From positions 1 to 60,680 of the forward strand of contig JAGWLG010000020.1 in assembly GCA_028864975.1 (NCBI GenBank): a DNA stretch of 60,680 bases, given 5' to 3'. Origin of the DNA: Thermoplasmata archaeon. GTDB taxonomy: Archaea; Thermoplasmatota; Thermoplasmata; Lutacidiplasmatales; UBA184. The notes beneath the pieces were generated by a model. That model did no database searches and was not told the DNA's origin. It worked only from the letters and a program-made list of their open reading frames with translations. The position numbers were made by a program, and so were the translations under genes. This document shows, piece by piece, positions 8,907 to 17,533 of this stretch. Positions within the stretch are counted from its first letter, which is position 1, and every line of letters begins with the position of its first letter.

Positions 8907-9103
8907 GGGCGCGCGAGCACGGTCCGCTTCCGCGCCCGTCCCCCGGAGAGCGCCCCGACCGGACAGTAGGGGACGCACCAACCGCAGTCGGTGCAGTTCG
9001 GCAGGACCTTGAGCTCCTGCTCGGTCATGTCCAAGGCGTCCGGGGGGCAGACCCCGACACAGAGCCCGCAGAGGCAGCACGCCTCGGCGTTGACCCGGAT
9101 CAT
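8903..9103 (-). CDS. 2[4Fe-4S] ferredoxin
   Basis: A 66-residue electron carrier with two perfect CxxCxxCxxxCP cluster motifs: Cys9, 12, 15, 19 and Cys37, 40, 43, 47. The C-terminus is basic. Its ATG overlaps the stop of sufU by four bases (ATGA), so translation is probably coupled and the ferredoxin may donate electrons for Fe-S cluster assembly. Its last bases overlap the end of the convergent GH57 gene. Confidence 0.9.
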   Translation of the reverse strand: MIRVNAEACCLCGLCVGVCPPDALDMTEQELKVLPNCTDCGWCVPYCPVGALSGGRARKRTVLARP

Positions 9104-9555
9104 GCGGGGTTCCCGGCGCTCGGTGCGGAGGCAGCCCCCGCCTCGGCCTCCCCGCCCCCGTCGGACGTGTCGAGCGGGGTATCGGTGGCCCCCAGAGCAT
9201 TCGCGAGGGCCTTGAGCGAGGTCAGCGCGCACTTGATCCGAACCGGGGAGAGCGGGATCGCGAGCATCTTCTCCACGTCCTGGCGATGCGTCTTCGACAC
9301 CTGGGCGAGGGGCTGACCCTTGATCTTGGAGGTCAGCATTGAAGCGCTGGCCACCGATATGGCGCAGCCGTCGCCGTTGAACTTCACGTCCTGGATGGTC
9401 TTCTTCGCCCCGTCCAGAGAGAGCTCCACCGTGATCCGGTCGCCACAGAGCGGGTTGTTCTCGCTGCCCGTCAGGTCCGGGTGGTCGAGATGGCCGAAGT
9501 TCCGCGGCCGCTTGTAGTGGTCCAGGATCCGTTCCTGGTACATGTCCCACGCCAT
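9100..9555 (-). CDS. sufU: SufU/IscU-type iron-sulfur cluster scaffold
   Basis: A 151-residue protein beginning MAWDMYQERILDHYKRPRN, a signature of the SufU/IscU fold. The three conserved cysteines are present: NPLCGD, GDGCAIS and IKCALTSLKAL, with the Asp after the first. Scaffold or zinc-dependent sulfur-transfer roles are both known in the family, and sequence alone does not separate them. The last 30 residues are an unusual Gly/Ala/Glu tail. It forms an operon with the ferredoxin and is divergent from sufD. A TTTTAA element at 9603-9611 (minus strand) could serve as its promoter with a short leader. Confidence 0.88.
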   Translation of the reverse strand: MAWDMYQERILDHYKRPRNFGHLDHPDLTGSENNPLCGDRITVELSLDGAKKTIQDVKFNGDGCAISVASASMLTSKIKGQPLAQVSKTHRQDVEKMLAIPLSPVRIKCALTSLKALANALGATDTPLDTSDGGGEAEAGAASAPSAGNPA

Positions 9556-9642
9556 TGGATCGACCTCGAGGGCTCCTTACCTGCGACAACAGCACCGACC
9601 GGACTTAAAAGCTGAGGGCCGGCATCCTCCTCAGCAGCGGTG

Positions 9643-9649
9643 CTTATAT
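9643..9649 (+). promoter_or_regulatory. TATA box of sufD
   Basis: CTTATAT is centred 27 bases before the ATG at 9673. It selects that ATG over the in-frame codon at 9640, which would lie inside the promoter. Confidence 0.6.
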
Positions 9650-9672
9650 CGCCTGGCCGCTCGAGAAACCCG

Positions 9673-11082
9673 ATGGCCAGCGGCGTCGTCGCTCCTTCGG
9701 ACTGGTTCACCGAGCGCCAGGTCCGAGAGGTGGGGTCCTCGCTCTCCGATCCCGTCTCCGTGACCGCCCATCGGAACGAGGCGTTCCAGGTGTTCCGACG
9801 GCTCCCGGTCGAGCTCAACCCGCTCTATCGCCAATACGCCTACTACGGTGGCGTGGACCTGCGTCACCTCGACCCCGCGGGCCAGGGGAACAAGGTCCGC
9901 CCCCCGACCCCCGATGAGCGCTCCATCCTCGTGGTCCACGATGCCGCAGGGTCGCACGTTCAGGTCCCGGACGAGCTCCGCTCCGCAGGAGTTCAGCTCG
10001 AGGTGGTCCCGGAGCTCCTCCGCGGCGCCCATGCTGAGCCGTTCCTTCGCGCCGGAGAACCGCTCGCCGAGAAGTTCATCGCGCTCAACTCCGCGTTGCT
10101 GAATCGCGGGGTCTATCTGGAGGTCCCTGACGACCTCTCCGCCCCGGTCCGGGTCAAGGATGTGACCGTCCTGTCGCGACCGAACGAAGCCCTCCTCGTT
10201 CGCCGCGTCGTGCGCGCAGGGAAGGGGACCCGGGTCTGCTACAGTGAGGAGCTCTACTCCACACAGGCCTCCGCGGACCAGCGCCTCTATTCCTCCGCTG
10301 TCCACGCCACCACAGGACCCGGCGCCCAGTTGGTCTATCTCACGGTCCACGCCCCCGATGCGAACGCCGTGGCGTTCTATTCACGGGAGGCGGCGACGGG
10401 GAAGGACTCCCGGCTGGGGTGGGTGTGGTCCGGCTTCGGCGGGATGCGCACGAACTACCGCAACATCACCCACCTCGCGAATCCCGGCTCGGAGGCGGAC
10501 GACCTCCAGACCGTCTACGGTGACGGCGAGTCGGCCTTCAACAATTACGTGGAGATCACCCACGACAGGGACGCGACGAAGGGACAGTCCATCACCCGTG
10601 GGGTCTTCAAGGACCACTCCCGGGGAACCTCCCGGGGGATGATGCGGATCCTCCCGAAGACCCAGAAGGTCGTCTCCTACCTCTCGGAGCACGGCATGCT
10701 CCTCTCGCGGACCGCCCGATGCGAGACCGCCCCCGACCTCGAGATCCTTTCGTCGATGGACGTCAAGGCGACCCACTCTTCCTCCGTCGCCCCGATCGAC
10801 CAGGAGAAGATCTTCTACCTGGAGAGCCGAGGCATCGAACGGAAGGAAGCGACCCGGATGATCACCGAGGGCTTCCTCTCTCATGTTCTGGACCGAGCTC
10901 CGGTCACCGGTTTACGTGAGGTCCTGTACCCCATCGTGGACGCGCGGTGGAACGGCAGGGCCGTGGTCTGGGCCCCGGAGGGCCCGCTCCCCGACCTTCC
11001 CCCTCTGGGCATCGTCGGTTGGGGCGAACTGGGCGACTGGCGGATGGATACGAAGCTCCGTGACACCGCGGGTCGAGCCTGA
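9673..11082 (+). CDS. sufD: SufD-like Fe-S cluster assembly protein
   Basis: A 469-residue SufB/SufD family protein, partner of SufB and SufC in the SufBCD scaffold. The C-terminal right-handed beta-helix ends with THSSSVAPIDQEKIFYLESRG and a helical tail, the family hallmark. The His before SSS fits the position of the conserved SufD histidine; the Cys-containing motif typical of SufB is absent, which supports SufD rather than a second SufB. It is separated from sufCSB by about 16 kb but sits opposite sufU and a ferredoxin, so the SUF machinery is split between two loci. Start chosen from the TATA box at 9643. Confidence 0.85.
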   Translation: MASGVVAPSDWFTERQVREVGSSLSDPVSVTAHRNEAFQVFRRLPVELNPLYRQYAYYGGVDLRHLDPAGQGNKVRPPTPDERSILVVHDAAGSHVQVPDELRSAGVQLEVVPELLRGAHAEPFLRAGEPLAEKFIALNSALLNRGVYLEVPDDLSAPVRVKDVTVLSRPNEALLVRRVVRAGKGTRVCYSEELYSTQASADQRLYSSAVHATTGPGAQLVYLTVHAPDANAVAFYSREAATGKDSRLGWVWSGFGGMRTNYRNITHLANPGSEADDLQTVYGDGESAFNNYVEITHDRDATKGQSITRGVFKDHSRGTSRGMMRILPKTQKVVSYLSEHGMLLSRTARCETAPDLEILSSMDVKATHSSSVAPIDQEKIFYLESRGIERKEATRMITEGFLSHVLDRAPVTGLREVLYPIVDARWNGRAVVWAPEGPLPDLPPLGIVGWGELGDWRMDTKLRDTAGRA

Positions 11083-11088
11083 GCTCCT

Positions 11089-12807
11089 TCACAGAAGCCG
11101 CTCGAACCTGACCTCGACCCTGGTTACGGGCGCATGAGCTGCGCTCTCAGGTCCATCACCGGACGGTCCCCGTAGGCCGCCGGTTCCGAGGATCCTCGCC
11201 GATTCTGGCTCGTCCGCGAGTCGCCAGATACCTCGAGGGGCCCGAGAGAGCGCGAGCCGACGGCAGTGTCGAAAGAACTGCACGCCCAGGATGAGGGTCA
11301 CCGGGACGAAGATGATCATCCCGAGAACCAGCCAGAAGTCGAGGCCGACACAAACGGGAGCGTAGTTGACGGCCGCATCGCTCGCTGCAGGCTGTGGATA
11401 CGAGATCGCCTGCTCGCCGGTTCCGCCGAAGGCCTCGATCTGGCTGGACCGATTGTCCCACCAGACCGCCGCGGGCGAGAGCACCGTGGGGTAACCCCCC
11501 GACGAGAACGTCTGGGAGTCGTAGGTCGCCCAGTTCCCGTTGGCGAACGACGCGGCCTCTGTCCCGGAGAAGAGCCAGGACCCTGCCCCGGTCCCGCTCG
11601 GAAGGAAGTACATCGGCCAAAGGGGGGACGAGATCCCCGCGTAGTTGCTGCGCTGGCTCCAGTTGCCTTGGGCGAAGCGCCACATGTCCGAGACCGGTTC
11701 GGAGCCCTGAAGGTAAGAGTACCCGTCAGAACCGAGCTCGTTCGCACGAAGGTACCCTCCTACGAGGAGGAGCCCGAGACCCGGCACGAATCCCTCGGCC
11801 GCAAACCCCCGGCCGATGGGGTTCGGTGGGCCCACGATGGCTTCACGATGCCACGCTCCCGCACGGAACTCCCAGGTATCCCCGAGCGGAGTGCCGAAAC
11901 TGGGACTGGAACCGAACGTCCCGAACCCCCCGAAGAGGACGACCGACCCTTCCTGGGGGTCGAACACCGCGACGGCTCCCACCCGAGGAGAGGGAGCGGA
12001 GAGGCCGGAGAGATCGAGCTCCGTCCAAAGACCGCGGTGGAAGAGCCACGTGTCGCCGAACAGCGCTGAGCCGTCCGAGCCCCCAAACAGTAGGACGGAG
12101 TGGTCCGCGGGGTCGTCCGCGATCGCCGCTCCATAGCGTGGGGCGGGAGCCTCGGGGGGGTCGAGGACCGTCCAGCCGTACGGTCCCAGCTCCCAGGAGT
12201 CGTTGAGCACCGTCGACCCCGTGCCTTGCAGGCCCCCGAACATCAGGGAGACGTTGTCGGCGGAGTCGTAGGTCGCGGCCGAGAGAGCGCGGGGGGCGGG
12301 GCCGTTGACGGGTGAGCGAACGAAGCCCTGGGTCGCCCCGCTGAACGTCCAGGTCGTCTGTTGCGGTTCGCCCACGACATAGGAAGGGGAGTAGCCCCCC
12401 ATGTCCGTCGGCCCCTCGTAGCCGCAGGGACGCCCCAGCCCGCCGAGCAACGAGGCCACTACCAGGAGTCCTAGCACGAACGAGGAGGTCACGAACCCGG
12501 CGCCGGTCGGGCCGCGTCGCTCCCGGGGTGGGTGGCTCAGGCCCGAGAGCAGGAGCACCATGCCCAACAGAAAGAGGATGATGCCGAGGACGAGCCCGAA
12601 GTACGTGAACGCGAGGACCATTCCGAAGAAGACCAGCAACAAGCCCCCCACGACCCGGCCCGGGTGGTCCTCACGGAGCGGGCGAGGCGGGTCGCACAAT
12701 GGGGGTGTCCAGCTCACAGGGACCTCCTCGGGAGCGTCGGGGTCGGGGAACCAACGGGTCGGGTCCTGAGGGAACGGGTCCGACGACGGCGGTCCGTGGG
12801 CCTCCAT
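11089..12807 (-). CDS. Membrane-anchored Kelch-repeat protein
   Basis: About 572 residues from an ATG at 12807. A Pro-rich cytoplasmic start is followed by two adjacent membrane helices (GGLLLVFFGMVLAFTYF and LGIILFLLGMVLLLSGL), a third helix near residue 110, and then a beta-propeller of Kelch blades with repeated LFGG motifs (LMFGG, LLFGGSDG, VLFGGFG, LLLVGGY, AFGGTG). A fourth helix near residue 505 and a basic cytoplasmic tail end the protein. The propeller is predicted outside the cell. The frame is open further upstream, but that part is not protein-like. Role unknown; probably adhesion or ligand binding. Confidence 0.75.
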   Translation of the reverse strand: MEAHGPPSSDPFPQDPTRWFPDPDAPEEVPVSWTPPLCDPPRPLREDHPGRVVGGLLLVFFGMVLAFTYFGLVLGIILFLLGMVLLLSGLSHPPRERRGPTGAGFVTSSFVLGLLVVASLLGGLGRPCGYEGPTDMGGYSPSYVVGEPQQTTWTFSGATQGFVRSPVNGPAPRALSAATYDSADNVSLMFGGLQGTGSTVLNDSWELGPYGWTVLDPPEAPAPRYGAAIADDPADHSVLLFGGSDGSALFGDTWLFHRGLWTELDLSGLSAPSPRVGAVAVFDPQEGSVVLFGGFGTFGSSPSFGTPLGDTWEFRAGAWHREAIVGPPNPIGRGFAAEGFVPGLGLLLVGGYLRANELGSDGYSYLQGSEPVSDMWRFAQGNWSQRSNYAGISSPLWPMYFLPSGTGAGSWLFSGTEAASFANGNWATYDSQTFSSGGYPTVLSPAAVWWDNRSSQIEAFGGTGEQAISYPQPAASDAAVNYAPVCVGLDFWLVLGMIIFVPVTLILGVQFFRHCRRLALSRAPRGIWRLADEPESARILGTGGLRGPSGDGPESAAHAPVTRVEVRFERLL

Positions 12808-13495
12808 AGGAGCTCCATTGGGGTCGCCCCTGAGAGAGAACCCGTTCTGAGCTCCATCAACGGTTCTGCAACTCGACGGCAGCCGATTGTACACCGTGCT
12901 AGACCATATCCAGGGCGGTCGAAGTGACCTTCGAGCTCCGATCCCCTCAGTGGGCTGTGGCCGTCGACCGGCGTGGGACGTGGTCCACGGCGTGGCCATG
13001 TACCCCGCTCGGTCAGTTCTCTTGACGAACGCTGAGGGATGTAACGTCCGCTGCGTCCGCCCCGCTGGTGGCGCTCAGCTTTGCTGGCCTTCTGCTCGTC
13101 TCCTTGGTGCTTCGAAAGTTCTTCTGCACCCGTCAGGTCGCCTACCTCTACTAGGGCCTCGGACTTCAAGTCCGCTGGTCGCGCCGTACCTGTTCAGTGC
13201 GTCAAGCGGTTCCTTGAGAACACCTCGAGGATGCGGCCAGCGGCCACCCTCCTCACCTGCGACCGCGAACCGACCACGTCGACGAGAGCCTGGGCCTCAC
13301 CCTCGACCGAAACGCGAACTGCGCCGCGCGCTTGGGGGAGTCCACCTACTCGTTCGAGGGGTTCGTCAGCGAGCCCATCCCTGCCACGCTCTTCGTCCTC
13401 CGGCTCGTCGTCCATCGCCACGGGTGCCGCCTCCACCACGGGACGAACCACTCCCCTTCATCTAGGGGGTCAACCTCCTGCTTCCCAAGGCACAG
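12808..13495. other. Gene-poor region with possible coding remnants
   Basis: No convincing gene was found in about 690 bases. Two stretches look like decayed coding DNA. On the plus strand 13026-13154 encodes a hydrophobic helix followed by a basic end (ALSFAGLLLVSLVLRKFF) with no start codon. On the plus strand about 13217-13410 is an open frame with coding-like third positions (DHVDESLGLTLDRNANC and onward) that loses its character before a stop at 13523. A perfect short palindrome, GGACTTCAAGTCC, lies between them. I see no complete RNA gene. Confidence 0.4.
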
Positions 13496-14038
13496 ATGGC
13501 GAGCGGTCCCGCGGTCCCCCTAGGGGCCTGGATGAACCTCGTTCTCCAGTCCGGTGCCCTCGTGCTGCTCTTGATCGGGTTGGTCTTGGCCATCCGAGCC
13601 CATCGAGCTATCGCTGAGGGGAAGGCGGAGGCGGAGAGACATGTGAACCGACACATGAACATCATGACCACGGCGATCCTGCTCTCGGGAGCTGGGCTCC
13701 TGCTCTGGATGCTACCCAGCTTCTACCTCGGATGGTACTACCAGAAGGGAGGCCTCGGTTGGGGCACAGGCGGGTGGCAATCCTACGTCTACCAGTACCA
13801 GTCCAGCGTGCCCCTCACCCATGGGTGGCTTATCGTGATCCACGTGGCCCTAGGGAGCGTCGCGGCCATCCTGGGGGTCTACCTCGTCCTCCGCATGCGA
13901 TGGAGCGGGTTTCCCGAGGCGCTCAAGGTGAGGAACTTCCGTGCCGTGATGATCACGACCTGGATCGTTTGGTTCAGCAACGTGCTCGTCGGCTACCTCG
14001 TCTTCTACTATTTCGCCTACACCCAGACCTACCCGTAG
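13496..14038 (+). CDS. DUF420-like four-helix membrane protein
   Basis: 180 residues with four membrane helices (LVLQSGALVLLLIGLVLAI; NIMTTAILLSGAGLLLWM; LIVIHVALGSVAAILGVYLVL; VMITTWIVWFSNVLVGYLVF). Conserved-looking histidines sit at the ends of helices: HRAIAEGKAEAERHVNRHM before helix 2, and THGW and IHV at helix 3. This arrangement fits the DUF420 (YozB/CtaM-like) family, whose members are linked to haem-copper oxidase assembly. No oxidase genes are in the window, so the role is inferred only from family resemblance. It lies immediately upstream of the IS66-type element and appears intact. Confidence 0.6.
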   Translation: MASGPAVPLGAWMNLVLQSGALVLLLIGLVLAIRAHRAIAEGKAEAERHVNRHMNIMTTAILLSGAGLLLWMLPSFYLGWYYQKGGLGWGTGGWQSYVYQYQSSVPLTHGWLIVIHVALGSVAAILGVYLVLRMRWSGFPEALKVRNFRAVMITTWIVWFSNVLVGYLVFYYFAYTQTYP

Positions 14039-14228
14039 CCTCGGCCTCTCGCCAATTTCGACGAAGCTCGAACCTCCGCCCCGGGCCCCGCCTGTGACGG
14101 AAGTCGAAGCGGTACCACCTGTGTACTTGTTTTGGTTGACCGTCGTCTCCTGACGGCTCCGAGTACGCCTTCCGCCGGGCCCATAACTGTACATCCGGGA
14201 ACGACATAGCTCCCTGCTCGAGGGAGAG

Positions 14229-15599
14229 ATGACCTCTTGGGCAGTCCCTGTCCTATGGGCGCCGGAGAGCACGGACGACGAGGTGGTCGTCTCCAGGCGG
14301 AAGCTCGGCGAGCTCGAGAAGGAGATGGAACGCCTTCGGGAGAAGGCCAAGAAGCTCGAGACGGAGAGCGAGGACCTCCGTCGCCAGCTCGCTGTCCACG
14401 TCAACCCCAACGTCCCCCCGAGCGTGCGGAACCCCGCCCTGGGCTTCGCTCGAGCCCGACCGCTCGTTCCCACCGAGGATCGGAGGAAGCCGGGGCCCAA
14501 GCCCGGCCATCCCGGAACCACGCGGGCGCCCCTGGTCCCGGACCGAAAGGTCTCCCTGACCGCCGACACCTGTGGCCATTGCCACGGCCACCGGTTGCAC
14601 AGGACCGGCGTGGACACCCAGCAGGAGGTGGAGCTGCCACCGCCGAGGAAGGCGGTGGTGACGGAGTACGACATCGGGGTCTGCCGCTGCCTCGACTGCG
14701 GGGAGGAGGTGAGAGCCACCCTTCAGAGTGAACGTGAACCCTCGGGCTATGGCCCCCAACTCCAGACCGAGGCGGTCCTCGGGAAGACCGAGGAGCGGCT
14801 ACCCTATCGGAAGCTAGAGACGCTCTTCGTTCGGCAGGGGCTCCCGATGAGCCTCGCCACGCACCAGGGGCTGGTCTGGGCGGCAAGCGATTCGCTCGGG
14901 GGAACCTGCGAGGAGATTCTCGAGCGGGTCCTGGAGGCGACGGTGGTGTACGCGGACGAGACCAGCTTCCGCGTGGGCGGGGAGAAGTGGTGGCTGTGAA
15001 CCTTCACCACCTTAGAGGACACGCTCCTGGTGCTCCGTCCCAGCCGGGGAGAGGATGCCGTCCATGAGGTCCTGGGCGAGGGGTTCCCGGGAAGGGTGGT
15101 GGTGTGCGATGGATGGAAAGCCTACCCCCACGAGGGGTGGGTCCTGCAGCGATGCTGGGCCCATCTCCTTCGAGTGGCGAAGGCGTGGGCGGAGGTCAGT
15201 CCGAGAGCGCAGGAACTATACGCGGCGCTGTGCGAACTCTATGCGCGGTTGACGAAGGGGTTGGAAAGCGCAGGCCTGAGGGCACGCGCGCATCGGCTCA
15301 CCCTGGGCGAGAGGTCCCTCGAAGGGCTGGTGGAGCGGTTTGGGAAGAGCTGGGCCGGTGGCGTGAGGAAGGTCATGACCTACCTCACGAACGGGATGCC
15401 GTGGTGGCTGACGTTCCTGAAACGGCCGGGGGTGGAACTCACCAACAACCGAGGTGAGCGCTCCCTACGAGAGGCGGTGGTGATTCGGAAGGTTGTAGGC
15501 GCCCTCAGGAACGAGAGAGGTGCCGAAGCTCTCGCTCGACACTTGAGCGTGCTCGGGACCTGGAAGCTGCGTCGGCTGGACCCGGCACGAGAGCTCTAG
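14229..15599 (+). pseudogene. IS66-family transposase interrupted by one in-frame UGA
   Basis: One continuous frame of 457 codons broken only by TGA at 14997-14999. The N-terminal part has a coiled coil (residues about 20-60), a Pro/Gly linker with RRKPGPKPGHPG, and a zinc-finger domain (CGHCHGH and CRCLDCGEE). The catalytic core has YADETSFRVGG (first Asp), VVCDGWKAY with CWAHLLR (second Asp) and LTNNRGERSLRE (Glu), the DDE set of IS66 transposases. The stop falls in WWL-stop-TFTT, where relatives usually have WLW, so TGG to TGA is the simplest explanation. As written it yields a 256-residue fragment with one catalytic Asp plus an untranslated remainder, so it is probably inactive. Confidence 0.85.
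14229..15599 (+). mobile_element. IS66-type insertion sequence, ends unresolved
   Basis: Only the transposase gene could be delimited. The IS66 accessory genes tnpA and tnpB (orfA and orfB) are absent, as in many archaeal single-gene IS66 relatives. I compared flanks 14039-14228 and 15600-15779 by eye and could not establish terminal inverted repeats or a target duplication. The element lies between the DUF420-like gene and the acyl-CoA dehydrogenase promoter without visibly disrupting either. Confidence 0.6.
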
Positions 15600-15747
15600 A
15601 CAACCCTCAGCCGTGGGTCGCTCCTGTCGGAGCTATACACGTCGGTCGCGCCTAACGGTGGCCTTGTGGATCGTGGCGGTGATCTCCGGGGTCTTGACCA
15701 TCTTCCATGCGATCACGATGGCGTCGTCCTGACCGGGGCGCCACAAC

Positions 15748-15754
15748 ACATATC
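15748..15754 (+). promoter_or_regulatory. TATA box of the acyl-CoA dehydrogenase gene
   Basis: ACATATC is centred about 29 bases upstream of the ATG at 15780 and supports that start. Confidence 0.5.
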
Positions 15755-15779
15755 TGGCCGCGGAGCCCGGGGGGCCCCG

Positions 15780-17366
15780 ATGGCGCTCCCCTTCCCGCTC
15801 CTCGACGCGCATCTCGTCTTCCGCGGAACCCCTCTCCCCGCTCAGCCCCGAGAGAGGCTCGAGCGTTATGCGAAGTTCGTGAGCTCGGAACTGGAGCCGG
15901 TCACTTTTGAGGTGGACCGCAGAGCACGTCCGTACCTCGCCCACCACGACACCCTCGGCGGCGATCCCGAGGAGGTCGTTCTGAATCCCGCGCACAGGGC
16001 CGCGCTCTCCAAGATCTACGCGAGCGGGCTCAGCACCGGCGCCGTAGAGGGACGCCACCCCTGGTGGGAGACGTTCGCCCTCGGTTACCTGACGACCGAC
16101 GTCGGGTGCTTCTGTTCGGCCACCGTGACGATGGCCACCGCGTTCTCGCTCGCCAAGTACGGTTCGGAAGAGCTCAAGGCGAGATTCCTGCCCGCCCTTC
16201 TCGAGGGGGGCGGGGCCCGACAAGGTGCCACCTGGGCGACCGAGGCCCAGGGTGGTTCCGACCTCGGAGCGAACCGCGCCCGAGCGGTGCCCGCGGGAAG
16301 CGACGGCAAGTACACCATCACCGGGGAGAAGTACTTCTGCAGCAACGTAGGGGCGTCCTACGCGGTGGTGACGGCTCGCCCCGAGGGTGCGCCGGAGGGC
16401 CCGAAGGGGATCCGACTCTTCTTCGCTCCTTCGCGACGCGAGGACGGACGACCGAACTGGCGGATCCGTCGCCTGAAGGACAAGATGGGCACGGTCTCCG
16501 TCCCGACCGGGGAGGTCTCGCTGATCGATAGCGAGGCCTACCTCCTCGGGACCCATGAGGAGAGGCTCTATCCGACGATGGAGATGCTCAACGTCTCTCG
16601 GGTCTGCAACTCGATCGGAAGCGCAGGAGTGCTCGCACGCGCCCTTCAGGTGGCGATGGAGCATGCCCGTGCCCGTGAGGCCTTTGGCAAGAGGCTCATC
16701 GACCACCCCCTGATGGCCGTCGACCTTGCCCGGTTGGCCATGGAGGCCTCCACGGCCGCCCTCCTGGCGTTCGACCCCGCGTTCTCCTTCGACGAGGTGT
16801 GGAAGGACCGTCCCCCCAAGTCGGATGCGGCGCTCCTCTTCCGGCTCGCCACGCACGCCGCCAAGCTCGCGACCGCGGACCAAGCCGTCCGAGGGACCTA
16901 CAGCGCCCTCGAGGTCCTGGGAGGTCCCGGGTACCTGGAAGAGTTCCCCCTCGCGAAGCTCGTCCGGGACGCGATGGTCACCCCGGTGTGGGAAGGCGGC
17001 TCGAACCGCCAGGCCCTAGATGCCTGGGAGGTGTCGACCCGTTCGCACCCGGAGAAGGCCTGGCACGAAGAGGCCAAGAAGGCTGCCGGGGCCGCTCGTT
17101 CGGATGCGGTGAAGAGCTTCCTCGAACGTCGCATCGGGGCCGTCGCCAGCCCCGGGCACGGAGAGGTCTCCGCGAAGTCCCGGCTGATGGCGATCGCCGA
17201 GATGCGACAAATGACCCTGCTCCAGCGTCTGGCCCACTCGAGCGCCGAGCCCGCCGACCGGGCTAGGGCGGAGGCGACGGCCGAGATCTTCGCGTTGGTT
17301 CGGGACGGAGGGCCGGGAACGGACATCCCGGTGATAACGGCCCTCTCCGTGCTCGGGGCCTCGTGA
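15780..17366 (+). CDS. Acyl-CoA dehydrogenase, AidB-like subgroup
   Basis: 528 residues, longer than the roughly 380 of standard acyl-CoA dehydrogenases and close to AidB-type members. Features in order: N-terminal helical domain with a GRHPWWETFALGYL stretch, the FAD-binding middle-domain motif ATWATEAQGGSDLGAN, ITGEKYFCSN, a large C-terminal helical domain with AREAFGKRLIDHPL, then LEVLGGPGYLEEFPLAKLVRDAM and TPVWEGGSNRQALD, where the family has its CoA/FAD-contacting C-terminal motif. It probably oxidises an acyl-CoA thioester or, like AidB, has a protective flavoprotein role; sequence does not decide. A promoter box lies just upstream, so the gene is likely monocistronic. Confidence 0.85.
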   Translation: MALPFPLLDAHLVFRGTPLPAQPRERLERYAKFVSSELEPVTFEVDRRARPYLAHHDTLGGDPEEVVLNPAHRAALSKIYASGLSTGAVEGRHPWWETFALGYLTTDVGCFCSATVTMATAFSLAKYGSEELKARFLPALLEGGGARQGATWATEAQGGSDLGANRARAVPAGSDGKYTITGEKYFCSNVGASYAVVTARPEGAPEGPKGIRLFFAPSRREDGRPNWRIRRLKDKMGTVSVPTGEVSLIDSEAYLLGTHEERLYPTMEMLNVSRVCNSIGSAGVLARALQVAMEHARAREAFGKRLIDHPLMAVDLARLAMEASTAALLAFDPAFSFDEVWKDRPPKSDAALLFRLATHAAKLATADQAVRGTYSALEVLGGPGYLEEFPLAKLVRDAMVTPVWEGGSNRQALDAWEVSTRSHPEKAWHEEAKKAAGAARSDAVKSFLERRIGAVASPGHGEVSAKSRLMAIAEMRQMTLLQRLAHSSAEPADRARAEATAEIFALVRDGGPGTDIPVITALSVLGAS

Positions 17367-17533
17367 CGCCAGCGCCCGAACTGGAGGGGAGCTTGCCCCC
17401 CTTGCTTGCCCCAACCAAGGAAGGAGCGAGCGTCGCGGAAGGTCCGGTCTCCGATCCCTTCGTGCTGCGGTTATTGTAGGGGCCATGCGATTCCGCGGGC
17501 CCCGGAGTTTCCGGTGCACGCCGTTGTGAGAGC

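Noticed and set aside
13166..13190. GGACTTCAAGTCC looks like a tRNA anticodon arm, with a UCA-like loop that would read UGA.
   Set aside because: No acceptor stem, D-arm or T-loop could be built around it. The link with the UGA in the transposase is coincidental.
14100..15660. Terminal inverted repeats of the IS66-type element.
   Set aside because: Short matches such as ACGGCT near both ends are too weak and unevenly placed to define the ends.
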